Positions 13,680-25,280 of a DNA stretch of 64,000 bases are shown one piece after another. A program made the translations under genes and the position numbers. The stretch is taken from contig JACBWW010000004.1 in the NCBI GenBank assembly GCA_020086605.1, positions 15,350,932 to 15,414,931 of the forward strand, written 5' to 3'. This DNA is from Lanius collurio (Eukaryota > Chordata > Aves > Passeriformes > Laniidae). Position 1 is the first letter of the stretch, and each line of letters begins with the position of its first letter. The notes below the pieces were generated by a model, which was not told the DNA's origin, did not search any database, and was given only the letters and a program-made list of their open reading frames with translations.

Positions 13680-15064
13680 ATTGGGTGAAGTGCCAGGTGA
13701 CTGGAAAGAGGGAAGCATTGTACCCATCTTCTAAAAGGGTAGAAAGGAGGACTGTGGCAGTTACTGACCTGTCTCATCTCTGTCCCTGGGATGATCCTCC
13801 CAGAAGCTATGTTAAGGCACATGGAGGACAGGGAGGTGATTTGGAGCAGCCAGCACAGCTTCACCCATGTCAAGTCCTTTCTGACGAGCCCAGTGGCCTT
13901 CTCTGATGGAGTGACTACATTAGGGGACAAGGGAAGTGCTACAGATGTCATTTATCTGGACTTCTGTAAAGCATTTGACATAGTGCCCCACAACATCCTT
14001 CTCTCTAAATTGGAGAGAGATGGATTTGATGAGTGGGATATTAGACAATAAATTGGCTGAATGGTCACATTCTGAGGGTTGTAGTCAATGGCTCAATGTC
14101 CAGATGGAGAACAGTGAAAACTCTTGTGCCTCGCCAGAGAATAATATCTTCATAAAATACATAAACAGTTGGATTGAGTGAACCTTCAGCAAATTTGTTG
14201 ATGACACAAGCTTAAGTGGTGCAGTTGACACAGCTGGAGGATGAGATGTCATCCAGACAAGCTCAAGAAACAGGCCCATGGGAATCTCGTGTGGTTAAAC
14301 AAGACCAGTGCAAGGTGCTGTACCTGGGTTGGGGCAAACCTTGGTCTCAACACAGGCTGGGGATGAACAGATGGAGAGCAGCCCTGCCAAGAAGGACTTG
14401 GGGGTGCTGGTGGGTGAGAGGCTGGACACGAGCCAGCAAAGTGCACTCACAGCACAGAGAGCCAAACGTATCCTGGGCTGCATCCAGAGCAGCGTGGGCA
14501 GCAGGGAGAGGGAGGGGATTCAGCTTCTCTCCTCTGATCAGGTGAGACCCCACCTGCATCCAGCTCTGGAGTACTAAGCACAGGAAAGATATGGACCGGC
14601 TGGTGCAGGTTCAGTGGAGGGCCACAAAGATGATCAGAGAGCTGGAACACCTCTCTGTGAGGAAAGGTTGAGAAAGGTGGGCTTTTTCAGCCTGCAGAAG
14701 AGAAGGCTCCAGAGAGGCTTCATTGCAGCCATCCAGTACTTAAAGAGGGCTTCTAAAAAAAAGTTGGGGATACATTTTTAGTAGAGCCTGTTGCAATAGG
14801 GCAGGAGGCTATGATTTTAAACTAAAAAGTGGTCAATTCAGACTAGATATAAAGAAGACTTTTTTTAAATGATCATGGTGAAACCCAGGCACAGATTGCT
14901 CATAAAGGTGGTAGATAAATCATCCCTGGAAGTATTCAAGGTCAGGCTGGTTGGTACTCTGACCAACCTGATCTAGTTGAAGATGTCCTTGCTCTTTGAA
15001 GAGGCAGCTGGACTAGATGATCTTCAAAGGTATATTCCAACCCAAACTATTGTATGATTCTATG
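13680..15064 (+). mobile_element. CR1 LINE, 5'-truncated, with RT remnants and canonical 3' end
   Basis: This is the longest CR1 copy in the window, about 1.4 kb. One frame near 13935-14010 encodes [13 protein letters not shown], the CR1 reverse transcriptase motif. F-V-D-D-T at 14194-14208 is the catalytic FADD box with an altered second residue. Further on is the end of the pol-like ORF (D-L-G-V-L-V and R-I-L-G-C-I-Q-S). The 3' UTR ends at 15064 with the bird CR1 terminal repeat (ATTGTATGATTCTATG). Stops and frame changes make it non-functional. It lies in TSHR intron 1, antisense to TSHR. Confidence 0.9.
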
Positions 15065-17324
15065 CTAAATTATATTAGGTTTAATTTCAATTACCTTTAC
15101 TGGTTCTTCAGCCTCCATATTTACATATCAACTTACTTGTGAGAAAAAAATAGCTCAGACTTTTCATGTTGTGTGATTCAACCTTTCTTCATAAAGAATG
15201 CCATTTAAAATACCTGTTTCTTTGGATCCAGACAGATCATACTGACTTAAGTTCAAGAGAGAACTTTTTTTCTAATCTTCTTTTAGTATGTGTCAGCAAC
15301 TCATTGCCTACATTGATGCTTAAATTGTAATGTTTAATGTTTAATGTAGTTGCTCTCATTGCTTCAACTTGAGTCCATAGCATTGCACTTTGCAAAATCC
15401 TGAGTATCATTTCCCATTGACTTGTGTAAGGTATCATGGCACAGGCTGGATTGCACAACCTTGAACAGAATAGAAACTGTTGACATAAAAGGGCCTTTTG
15501 TAGATGGGTCACTTCTCATTTTTGAGTAAAACAAGCTACTTTTTCTACTCTCCAAATTTTGGCTACCACATAGTAGTCACCTAGGTGTGGTCAACAAAAG
15601 CATGTTAAAGTTGAGTTTTTAAGGAATTGAGACTGTACCTCATTTTTCTTATTTCTGTTTTGGAAGACTAGCATTTCACAGTAGTCTCTCTGAACTGCAT
15701 ATAGGAAGGTTCAGTCACACCTAGTGATGAAGGCAGATCATTCAGACATTTTTAAAACACTTCCTGAGACAGTCCAGTTCTCAAAATATAATCACCTTTT
15801 ATAGATGTTTTGAGGTTCTGTAAACCCATGTTAAGGAAAACATGAAATATTTATTGATTTTGCAAATATATAAACAGTCTGTATGAGTCAGATTCATGAA
15901 AAGTTGCCTTCTTAACTGATATTAGCTATTTGCAAAATATTTTAAAAACCTTTTATTTGCAAAAAAATCTGTAAATTATTCCTTAGTAGTCACAATAATT
16001 TTTTTTTTGCAAAATTTAAGATTTTTCTTACCTTTTACAGATATATCAATAAGCTCTGTTTCCCAATTCAAGAGAAGACTGTTGTGTGCTTCTAAGTGTA
16101 ATGGGTTGGAAAATTTATGTCAAAAGAAAACACTGTAATGAAAACTGACTACAGTAGCAATTCAAGATTCAGTGTAGTGTAACACTTACAGAATCAGTCT
16201 GTTGAACCACTGTTGAAATCAGCTCTTAAAATAAGAGTTTTTAAACTCTGGTATAAACTACTCTTTTGCTACTATGATCATCAAAACTCGTCATCTTCTA
16301 GACATGGAAATGGCACAAATTAATTTCTACTGCCTTATCACCAGTGTCTTCTGTAGAAATGTGTGGTATTCTCATTGAGGTTAATCTCTTCACAGCATTT
16401 ACAAAAGACCTACTTGCAATCCTTCTGCTTTCTGTTGAGCAAGCTAGGTGTGTAGTTAAAAAATGCTGAAGTAATGCTTGTTTATACTAAGAATGGCAAC
16501 GACATTTTGGTTTGTGCTTGTACAGTTCCCAGCACTTGATGGGATTCTGTGCCATAACACAGGAAATTTCAATGTTCCAAATTTACAAGAAATGATACTG
16601 ATACAAGGACTGATAAGGAATGAAAAATAATATTGTATTCAATGTTCACAAGATATTATTTTGTTTTTTAGCAGTTTCTCTGTTCCCTTACTGTCACTCA
16701 TTCCTGTTTTTCATCTGCTCACTTTGAGTTGGCCTGTGTGTGCACAGTAAAGCAGTGCACAGTTTGTAAATAACTTCAAGAACTCTTAGCATATTTTCTC
16801 AACTTATCCTTTCTCTTAACATTTCACCTTAACTGAGATGATAATACACACTAATTTTTCAACCTAGTATATTGGACCTACTGTATGTCAAATGCAGGAG
16901 TTTTTTATGTTAACAGCAGGATTATAGAAGCATCACCATGCTTTTCTAAGCAAAATATGTAGGTAAATAACAAGCATCAGATTTGACAAGAAACTATAGT
17001 TTTATGTAAAATACAGTATTTAGAAAACATTTTATGTTGCAGCATGTTCATAGAATTATTTAAATCATTATCTGAAAGACAATTCAAAAAATTATTTCAA
17101 GGATTTGGTAAGTATAAGATTATTTTAAGAAGGTTCAAATCTGTTTTTGTCTTCAGAAATAGTTAAATACTTTTACAAGTGAAAATAACTCTCTATTTTT
17201 TGGAAAATGAACTAATTGCAACTAAAACATTATTTCAAAAAGTGCTGCCATTCTATATTACCCCCAGAATATACAGAATATATGGTTATTTGACTCCAGG
17301 CAGCTTTCCTCAGCCTAAATGGAC

Positions 17325-17690
17325 TTTCTGTGCCCCAGGTCCAAATCCCTCTGTAGAGCCTTCCTACTCTTCAACAGATCAGCATTACCACTCAGCCTGG
17401 TGTTGACTGCAAAGCTGCTGAGGATGCACTTGATTCCCTTGTTCAGGTCATCGATAAAGAATTAAACAGGACTGTCCCCAACACTGAATTCTGGGGAATA
17501 TCACTTGCGACCAGCTGCCAGCTGGATGTAACTCCATTCACCACCACTCTGGGCCTGACCATCCCATCATTTGAGCATCACTGACCCAGCAAACACTACA
17601 CCCTATCCAATCAGATTGATTCCTTCCCATTTTTCAGAGTCTTTCAAAGAAGACAGACCAACAAGCATTTTGATCCCAAGGTATTCCCTA
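17325..17690 (-). mobile_element. CR1 LINE fragment, reverse orientation
   Basis: The minus-strand translation of about 17430-17520 gives fragments of the CR1 reverse transcriptase (V-L-G-T-V-L-F-like, then D-D-L-N-K-G). The DNA reads as the complement of GTTGGGGACAGTCCTGTT and ATCGATGACCTGAACAAGGG. Further along the minus strand it matches the FADD-to-GTTCAAC region. The TSD and the element ends are not visible. Confidence 0.75.
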
Positions 17691-18189
17691 AAGCATTTTT
17701 AAAAAGAATTATGCTACACTCTTGACCTTCCATTCCTTTGTCACCATGGCTGAATTAAACAGTAAGTTGCATACTACACTAGGCAATGCAGCAATTTTTT
17801 GTCTTTGGAACTATTATTATCTGGTTCAGGGAATTTAAATCTATTCAATTTTTCAGTTTGTTTCAAACAAAACTCATACTGACACTGTAATTTGATAGTT
17901 TTTGGAGATTACCATTTGATATGTTCTAAAGATTATACTGAGTTTTTATGATATTACAAGTTTCTCTTAATTTTTTTTTTTTTATTGTGTTACCTCATTC
18001 TGGTAATTGACTAGCTTGTCCACTGCTTAATTTCTGTGGTGAGCTTGCCTCTTTATGTCTTGGAATATCTTAAACCATTTACAAACAGCTTAAGCATTCC
18101 TTGACTGTGCAGCCCCACTTTAAGCCAGTGTTTGTTGACAGCTACCACCAGAAGCAGAAGTTGAGAAGAGAAATATGGCTCAAACCTCT

Positions 18190-18450
18190 TATGATGTTAA
18201 GTCATTTATTTCCTCTGTCCCGGGGGGGACAGAGCACCGACCTGGGCAAGAATAGGCCAGGGTAAGAGGGCAAGGCTCTGTGTCCCGTTGGTTTTGTCAC
18301 AGAGAGGGAGAAATGGGATACCAGGGGCGGAGCTGGGATAAACAACCAAGCAGATCAGAGCCCGGGCTGCTTGAACATCAGACAGACCCGACTCAGTCAC
18401 ATGGCAGGGACCCGGCCGGCGGGGCCCAGGGAGAGTCCACTGCAATATTT
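18190..18450 (-). mobile_element. Candidate LTR fragment with R-region-like hairpin and AATAAA
   Basis: This is a GC-rich island inside AT-rich intron sequence. On the minus strand it has a short GC-rich promoter-like part, then a perfect 9-bp stem with 4-nt loop (18234 to 18213, CTCTGTCCC paired with GGGACAGAG). Two bases later comes an AATAAA signal (18210-18205). GC-rich leader, stem-loop and polyadenylation signal in this order is how retroviral R regions are built. I do not recognise the family, so the LTR assignment is an inference. It could instead be another repeat class. Confidence 0.35.
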
Positions 18451-19447
18451 CGTGTTTCCAAAGCTTTCTGTTTGTGGGCAAAACTTCAATTTTCTGAAGG
18501 ATAACCTAATAGTTTCCTCCCATTGTCTAACCATGTCAGTGTTTCTCATGTTCTTTTAGACTCTCAGTACTTCAGCATTAAAATAGGGATAATAATGATG
18601 TGCTTAGGTTGCAGGGTTGTTTGTGAAGATGTATTTATGAGGCTCCATACTTAATTCTGAAGCAATGAAGTCTATAAAAAGATAATTATTAGAATCACAT
18701 GAAATCACAATATCTCTGAATTTCAGACAATTCCTAAGACTTAAGTTTGAGGGAAATATTTTAAATCAGTGTAATTTATTTTGTATGTAAATTAATGACA
18801 TCACCGCCCTCAGTACTGCTTACAGCTTCTATGAACCAAAATGCTCTAAATTACACATTGAGCAAATAAATAATGTGGTTGCTGGTGACACAGTTATTAT
18901 AGGTAAAACTGTTTAGTCCCTACATATTTTGTTCTCCAGTTCAAAAAAACATTTTTATCAGTAAGTATTCATGAGTATTTGACACATCATGGCAACTTTT
19001 AAGTATCACCTTTTAAATGTGTGAAACAGAGCACAGTTAAACCACTGTAGCTAAACCACGACACCATATGTCCTTTATTAAAAGCTAACAATAGCAGGAG
19101 GAACTAAATAGACCAGCTGATTCACTACATCTTAGCCTGGTATCCACATGCTCACCCTTGCCAACATAGAAAACACGACATGTTAGGGTTCCTTGTGCCT
19201 CAAGGCCAAACTACCTTGCATTAGCCAAAAGGCAGTATCCTACCTATGGCCAATATATTGGGGTAGATGTAGAATTATAGCTTAATACCAGATGTAAAGA
19301 ACATATTCTTGATTCTACTGGTTTTGTGTCTATTTATATACCAGTTCCATTGCCCTTGCCTAACATCCTCTTGTTCAATTTCAATCAAATTTGATTGTGT
19401 TGATGTGAAAATAGCACCTGGGTACAGTGTAGAAACCTTATTAACAT

Positions 19448-19521
19448 GGGAAGGGAAGGGAAGGGAAGGGAAGGGAAGGGAAGGGAAGGGAAGGGAAGGG
19501 AAGGGAAGGGAAGGGAAGGAA
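19448..19521 (+). repeat. (GGGAA)n microsatellite
   Basis: About 14-15 tandem copies of GGGAA are almost uninterrupted. The strand is pure purine, so it could form triplex (H-DNA) or other non-B structures. The length is likely polymorphic. The K-G-R-E-G repeat peptide encoded across it is an artefact. Confidence 0.97.
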
Positions 19522-20170
19522 GAAGAGAGATTAAGCTATTTAAGTAAGTGAATGCAGGAGATGAACTGCACACTAAATAAGAAGCAAAACTTTATTAGTT
19601 TTATTGTCAAAAGAAAAAAATAAAAGCTACTACAAATGAATTTATAAAATGAAAAGCATTGAGAAATGCATTGAGGTGATGCTGCGATAATGATACCATC
19701 TGAATGTGTCATCATAATGAGGCCAAGAAGGATATTACAATAATTCAAGCATTATGATGTAATTATATTTTTAGACAAATGTTCAGTAGAGCTTTGGAGA
19801 TCTGTATAAGTAAAGTAAATCTGTGTAAGTAAATCTTTGCAGTCATTAACCCCCACTTCCTAGTGGAACAGCTTGCACTGAAGATTCAGGATCTCCTCTG
19901 CCATATTCCTTCCAACACAGAGGAGGTTACAGCACCAACTGTTGCTCTGCTTCAACACTTAGCTGGTGGAAGAGGAAAGCACTGCCATGCTGGGCTAGAA
20001 CAGAGATCTCCTCACTACCATGCATATATTGCCACTGTCATAGCATGGAGGACTGAAGACAAGGATAGGCAAAGGCAGAAGCAAAGGAGGACCAGGAGGT
20101 GGTAAAATGGCAACAAATCAAGTCAGGGTGTCAGCTGCTCAGAGAGAGGCATAAAAATATTATAGATATG

Positions 20171-20658
20171 TGTCCTGGGTTGCAATGTATTCTATTACCA
20201 TCCCCATGAGCTGTTGAAATCAGGTGGGGCAGTGTTTCTGTTAATGGCCCATCAGTGCTCTGCCCCATGACTCATCATCCCATTGTGAGATGCTCCACCC
20301 AGAAGAAGGAACCAAGCATTCCTTCCTGGATATAATCTGAGACTCCAAACACCACAGACACCCTTTCCACTGGATTCACAGAGGACAGGAGCTACACAGC
20401 CACCACTGGACCTTCCGAGAAACAGCAGACCCTTTCTGCAGGATCACTGCTTCAACAGAACCACATCCACCACTTCAGGAGGACTGCAGTCACCATCTTA
20501 TTGGACTGCTACTGCCACCCTGACTAACAGGGTGTCAGGTTGTATCCTGACTCTGTCAGTTTAAACCAGTGTTTTCTGCCTTTTTAAAAACATTTCCCTA
20601 TTAAATTGTTATTCTGACTTGGTGCCTCCCACTGGTTTGTTTTCAAACAAGTAGTACA
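20171..20658 (+). mobile_element. Solo endogenous-retrovirus LTR with 5-bp target-site duplication
   Basis: The element is 488 bp, begins TGTCCTGGGT and ends GTAGTACA, so it has canonical TG...CA termini. It is flanked by identical ATATG at 20166-20170 and 20659-20663, a 5-bp target-site duplication. A TATA-like GATATAATC lies near 20329-20337 and an ATTAAA polyadenylation-like signal at 20600-20605, so the element reads on the plus strand. No gag, pol or env sequence is adjacent: recombination between two LTRs has removed the provirus body. A 5-bp duplication is usual for ERVL-type and some gamma-like elements. The start resembles a passerine LTR family I remember, but I cannot give a firm family name. 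Confidence 0.85.
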
Positions 20659-20748
20659 ATATGACAAAATTATTGATAAGTAATTCCATATTTTTAGTAC
20701 TGAATTTGGAACTGCTTCCCTGCCAAAATATGGTATGTGTATATTATA

Positions 20749-20768
20749 TAAGGATTATATAATCCTTA
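20749..20768. repeat. 20-bp perfect palindrome
   Basis: TAAGGATTATATAATCCTTA reads identically on both strands, with no spacer. It lies 90 bp downstream of the solo LTR. It is AT-rich and may be a chance or replication-derived palindrome. Confidence 0.9.
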
Positions 20769-23044
20769 ACTTCAGGCAACAAGACAAGAATTACCTATAA
20801 TATACACAACCTTTTTCTTTCTACTTCTCTTGTTCATTTCCCAGAAAAGGAGCTAAAAAAAAAATCTTATACTGAAAAAGGACATCTCCAAGATCAATTC
20901 TGCATATTCAAGCATTCCAGATAAGCATCTGCATTAACTATATTTGGATGAATACATTACAAACAGTTTAAAATAAACACACTTGTCTGGCTTAAATTCA
21001 TGTCACTTTTCTACTAAAAGAGTTAGAAATAAGCATTTATTGGAATTCCTTATAAGCATTTCTTAAAAAAAAGGTTTGCCCCATTCTCTTAAAGTAGGAT
21101 AGAGTAATGAGAACAGTCCTGATTGAATAACCAGAATGAAACTTTAATTGGAGTTTCAAGATCCTGTGCACTGAAAAGAGCTCATCATCTCCAAAAGCTG
21201 GCAAAGTGTTCTTAGACTCACCAGACTCTTAGTCCTACAAAACTGAATAGCCACACAAAAAAGTTTTTGAATTGGCAATCTTGAGGTTCACATGCTACCA
21301 CCGAGAAGCAGAATTACTTTGCCTAAAGTAACAAACTTGTTGGATTTAGGGAAAATTGTAGAGGGTTTCAACATAAAATGTGCAGATATGTACAGCTACA
21401 TATTTCATCTCAAAGAAGTGTTCATTTGTTCTTAAGGTGAACAGAAACTTCAATTATTTTGGAAGATTTTGTCTTTGATTCAGAACTATTGCCTATTGTA
21501 TGGCAAAAGAATGAAAATATAATGGAATCAGGGTAACACACTTTACAATCTCTCACAAAAACTCTGTGTGTTATTTTATCTGCCGTGTGCAAATAATCCA
21601 GTCTGAAGCATCTGAAATCACTCTGAACTGCAAACAGAAGCAGCAAACACATATAAGTAACTGTTATGACTTTGTTTAATATATGGAGGGAAAGAAGTAT
21701 TAAGACATTTGCAGAGAGCAAGGGATTACAGAACCGGTACAGTCCACCAGACTTCAGCAGTTCAAGTAAGAGAACGGAGATAAAATGAACACTTAATCCA
21801 GAGAGAAAATTTCAAATTGAAGTTTAAAAAGGGGGGCTTTTATGGTTGGCTTGTTTTGTTGCTGTTGATTGGGTTGTAGTTTGTTTGGGGAGGATTGTGT
21901 GTGAAAAGAGCTCTGTTTTCCTTATTTCCTCAGATAATTTTCCCATTTACTTTCAAATAAAAGGCTGTTGCAGTGCATGTTCTACTGCTTCTGCCATACA
22001 TTATAAAATCACAATTGTCATTACCTGGAATATTTTCTTGATACAATGGGGAGTGTATGTCTTGAGAAGTTTGCAATGGTCACTCTAGTTGGTGCACATG
22101 ATTAAATTTCACCCAAAATAAACAGAAAAATATTTTTCATTTGCTTTTGCTATTTACTTCTCCCATGGAAATAAGATCTTAAGCTGTGTGTTTCTGTCTT
22201 TTCAAAACAATGGCGTATTATTTTACAGCCCCCATTATTACATATGTTTAAAACACTAGAATTCCAGAGGCCAGAGTGCTTTATTTGTGGAGCTCTATGT
22301 AGAGAGGTACCTCTCAGCCATCAAACCAGCATGTTTCAAGGAAAGTATCAAATTTCATTATGTGATCTAATTGTCGCTATTAACTATTTTAAATGTGTGT
22401 ACAAAAGTGTTTGCTCCTATAAACTGAAACTGCTATATTTTCTAATTTGTCACAGTAGATTTCATCGAACATACTATGGTAACAACACTGCAAATTCAAC
22501 CTAAATAAAGCGTGTATACAAAAGTATAAAAACAAAAAAACCCTGAATAATTTAGAATCTCATTAACTGAAATACTGCAGTCTAACCATCAAAAAAAATT
22601 AAAGGCAAGCAAAAATAATGGAAATAAATATTTTTTTTCTTTCTTTCTAGGCAAGTGATCAATTTAAGCTTTTACTTTCAGTGTTAAAAAATCTGAGAAA
22701 CATTCACATAAGTTCCAAATAATCTAATGGTTTGCATCTTAAAATAAATTCTTGAGAATCATTATCAAGACATAAACTAATCAATCTGTTACTGTTTTAT
22801 CTTGCAATTAAATCAACTGAGTTTGAGTTCATTTACTTTATCAGAAAGTAATCTGTATTTACAAAAGAACCTCCCTACAGAGACTAGAAATATTTTGCAC
22901 CTCAAGAAACAAAGTAAATGCCAGGAGAGACTATCTGCTCAGTTTTAACTAACAGGTGCCATTTCAGTCTCACTACAGTATTTAACTGACAGATATGACA
23001 TAAGATGCTCATCTGGATGTTGTAAGGTGTTTTGAACCCTGATA

Positions 23045-23340
23045 GTGTGCCCCAGCCAAACCAACTTTAGTTATTCTTATTGGAGCCCTCAGAGTGAGAC
23101 CAGGCTGGAATTACCCTCACCAACTTCACCTGGCCCTCCACCTTCAGGTGTAGCAGATCAGCTCCTGGAGGGTTTTTAAGCCCAGTCAGAAGGGTCAGTT
23201 GAGGGGGTAGTGTGGCATTTGTATTTGGTTCCTGTTCTTTGCTGGCCGGTTGTTTGGATTTTCTGGACTAAATTGGCTGCTGGTCACTGGATGGGTTTTG
23301 TTGCTGTCATCATCTTGACTCTGTTTGCTTGGGACTGGAG
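23045..23340 (+). mobile_element. Possible LTR-like or other repeat segment
   Basis: This is a moderately GC-rich block within AT-rich intron. It starts near TGTGCCCCAGCC and has a TATA-like TTTTTAAGCCC near 23174-23184, followed by a GGGTCAGTTGAGGGGG segment. The composition and layout are like an LTR U3/R, but I see no terminal repeat, duplication or known family text. It may be unique sequence. Confidence 0.2.
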
Positions 23341-23540
23341 TGTTAAAGACTGAAAGGTAAGGTATGCTAAATTGGTAAAGAAGAAGCTGAAAAACTAAAT
23401 ATCAAGAGAGCAAGGAACAGATGAAAAAGGACTGTGCTGCACTGTATTAGAACCAGTCCTCTTTCCTGAAAAGTTTGTGCAGTGCTCTTAGACAAAGTAG
23501 AGGGACTAATCAAGCAAGATGTAATCTCATGCGCTGCAGT

Positions 23541-23705
23541 TGCAAAATGTATATGTGCTGTCTTATGGATAAGTTAGTAAAATGTATAAGTACTGTGTTA
23601 AGTAAGTAAAATGTGTATGTACTGTGTTACGTAAAAGTAAAGCATATAAGTAGAGTAACATGTATAAGCAGTATAATTAAGATGTATAAGTAAGCAAAAT
23701 ATACA
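23541..23705 (+). repeat. Degenerate minisatellite, about 30-bp unit
   Basis: Successive units share the core GTAAAATGTATAAGTACTGT with variants such as GTAAAATGTGTATGTACTGT. Five to seven units decay in length and identity from left to right (about 35, 29, 31, 23 and 20 bases, then shorter). No coding potential is apparent. Confidence 0.8.
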
Positions 23706-24031
23706 AGAAAGGTATCAAGTAAAAGTTGGAAGATGTGTGAGTTCCTGCATGGCGCTCAAAGAGGTGATGCATATTTGAGAGAATCTTAAAGCTTCTGTGT
23801 CATCATAATGATTTGTACAGAAGTGCTGAGTTTCTGCATCTGGAATGGCAGCAGGAACTCAGACAAGATCTTCTACAGTGCCTGTAATGGACCAAACGCT
23901 TAGGCTTAGGTACTTGAATTATTCTATCACTTTGGCAAGCTCTAAATTTGCTGCTTTATTCCATACTCCACGCTTTCATCTGAAGTATTCCATCTCCCAG
24001 AGAGTGTACTTGGATTCTCAATTCTCATGGA

Positions 24032-24050
24032 TTTTTTTTTTTTTTTTTTT
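24032..24050 (+). repeat. Poly-T tract (T19)
   Basis: An uninterrupted run of 19 T lies about 450 bases inside TSHR intron 1. It could be the A-tail of an antisense retroposed sequence, but no source element is recognisable next to it. Confidence 0.9.
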
Positions 24051-24501
24051 CTAGCTGAAAATGAACAGGGGATTTTGTGGAACTCTTTGTGAGGTGACAC
24101 ACCCAATTCCTATCAGTTTCTAATCACAAAATTTGTTTGATCTACCCTTCCCTTGCCTCACCCCCAAGCATTTGCCACACAGAATCCAGCCTAGTGCTCG
24201 CTTTACCCACAAACCGCCCAGTTAGCAATTTTCCAGTATTTTACAGAGAACTCTTAAAATTCAATGAACAATCATCTCTTCACAGCTCTTTAAGGTTTGA
24301 GAGTCACTTTTCCTACCTCTTCCAGCCTCATGCATAGTCTGCACACTGCCGTTCCCGCTATCCTGTACTGCCCAGGTAATCTGCAGCACTTCTCCCCTCT
24401 CACCACCTCCTCATCTCTTAGGACATTAGCTCAGAGCATCACCTGCCTGCAAAGTATGAACACTCACAACTGGCTTTCCTAGACCATCGCAATGTACTCA
24501 C

Positions 24502-24665
24502 AGGGTCTGGGTGTCCTCTGGAAGGCTCGGAATGAAGTGGATGTCCCTGCAAGTGATTTTGTAGTCCTCCCAGTCGGAGCACTCGCAGAACGCTGAAGGA
24601 CACCTCTCTATGCCCTGGCTGCACAGCACCAGCAGCAACTGAAAGGCTACCGTGAGGCACAGCAT
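24502..24665 (-). CDS. TSHR: Thyrotropin receptor (TSHR), exon 1: signal peptide and N-terminal cysteine cluster
   Basis: This exon encodes the first 54 complete codons of a glycoprotein-hormone receptor, a Gs-coupled GPCR with a large leucine-rich-repeat ectodomain. TSHR binds thyrotropin at the thyroid cell surface. Residues 1 to about 20 form a hydrophobic signal peptide (A-F-Q-L-L-L-V-L). The following CPSAFCECSDWEDYKITC has the same C-x4-C-x-C-x9-C spacing as human TSHR. The segment DIHFIPSLPEDTQTL closely parallels the human exon 1 end. The exon gives 55 residues with the split last leucine, against 57 in human. The start at 24665 has A at -3. The exon ends after CT of a leucine codon with a perfect GTGAGT donor, the split phase known for this family. 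The head-to-head neighbour CEP128 favours TSHR over FSHR or LHCGR. The rest of the gene lies outside the window. Confidence 0.92.
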
Positions 24666-25280
24666 CTTCCGCCGTCCGCTCCTGCTCGGTCCCTCGCTTC
24701 TCCGAGGGGACGAGGAGACCCCAGAGCTGTAGGGGCAGACGACAATGCCCCGCCGGATCGAGCTGCCGGGGAAAGGCGACACCTGTGTTGGACAACGCCG
24801 CCTCCCCGCGAAGCGGGGTCAGGCAAGATCTCAGCAAGCCCTGCGCGCCCTCGCCATCGGGCAGGGTCCCTCTCCTCGCCCCGGCCCCGCGCCCATCCCG
24901 CCGGCCATCCTTTGCCGCCCCACAAGGACCTGGCTCCCTGCTCCTCCGCACCCCTCCCACGGGGTCCCCCGGGACCCGCCCCCGGCAGCGCCGTCCCCCG
25001 GCTCTCACCGCCGCAGCGCCGCGCCGTGTCCCGGGACCCCGCCGCTGCCTCTGCAGCCGGCGGATCCAGCGCAGCCTTGGGGCGCCGGGGCCGCCTGCCG
25101 CGGGCGGCCGGGACTGCGAGGGGACAGCGGGCGCTCTGCCCTACCCAGCCCTGCTCGGCCCGGCCGGGGCCACAATCGCGCCGGCAGCGGGACTGGCCCG
25201 TCGAGCCGTTTTCGGAGGCAGCGGCGAAACGTCGGACCCCGACCATTCCTCCTGGCATCTTTGCAGAAAGGAACACAAGC
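24640..25280 (-). promoter_or_regulatory. TSHR: TSHR CpG-island promoter and 5' UTR
   Basis: This is a sharply delimited GC- and CpG-rich block that begins at the TSHR start codon and extends upstream of it, with AT-rich DNA on both sides. I see no TATA box at a sensible distance, as expected for a CpG-island promoter and as reported for mammalian TSHR. A GGCGGAAG motif (ETS/GABP-like core) lies directly upstream of the ATG, at about 24666-24673. The transcription start cannot be placed. The many overlapping long ORFs here on both strands are a by-product of high GC content. Confidence 0.75.

Larger units (their letters stand above)
1..24501 (-). other. TSHR: TSHR intron 1 (partial, continues beyond window start)
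   Basis: This is the AT-rich sequence downstream, on the minus strand, of the TSHR exon 1 donor at 24501-24496 (GTGAGT read on the minus strand). I found no second TSHR exon, but exons of this leucine-rich-repeat family are only about 70-80 bases, so one could be missed by eye. The recognisable contents are CR1 fragments, LTRs and simple repeats, listed separately. The remaining stretches (for example 1-2400, 5000-7000, 9500-12300, 15100-17300, 20800-23000) show only AT-rich non-coding sequence with short chance ORFs. Confidence 0.8.

Noticed and set aside
13791..14577. ORFs resembling reverse transcriptase as a host gene
   Set aside because: They are fragments of a dead CR1 LINE with frame breaks, not a host protein.
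19309..19573. ORFs encoding repeated K-G-R-E-G or S-L-P-F-P peptides
   Set aside because: They are produced only by translating the GGGAA microsatellite.
24666..24782. Possible 39-codon N-terminal extension of TSHR
   Set aside because: The frame is open, but the first codon is GTG, not ATG. An extension would bury the signal peptide. The ATG at 24665 has a good context and fits the family length.
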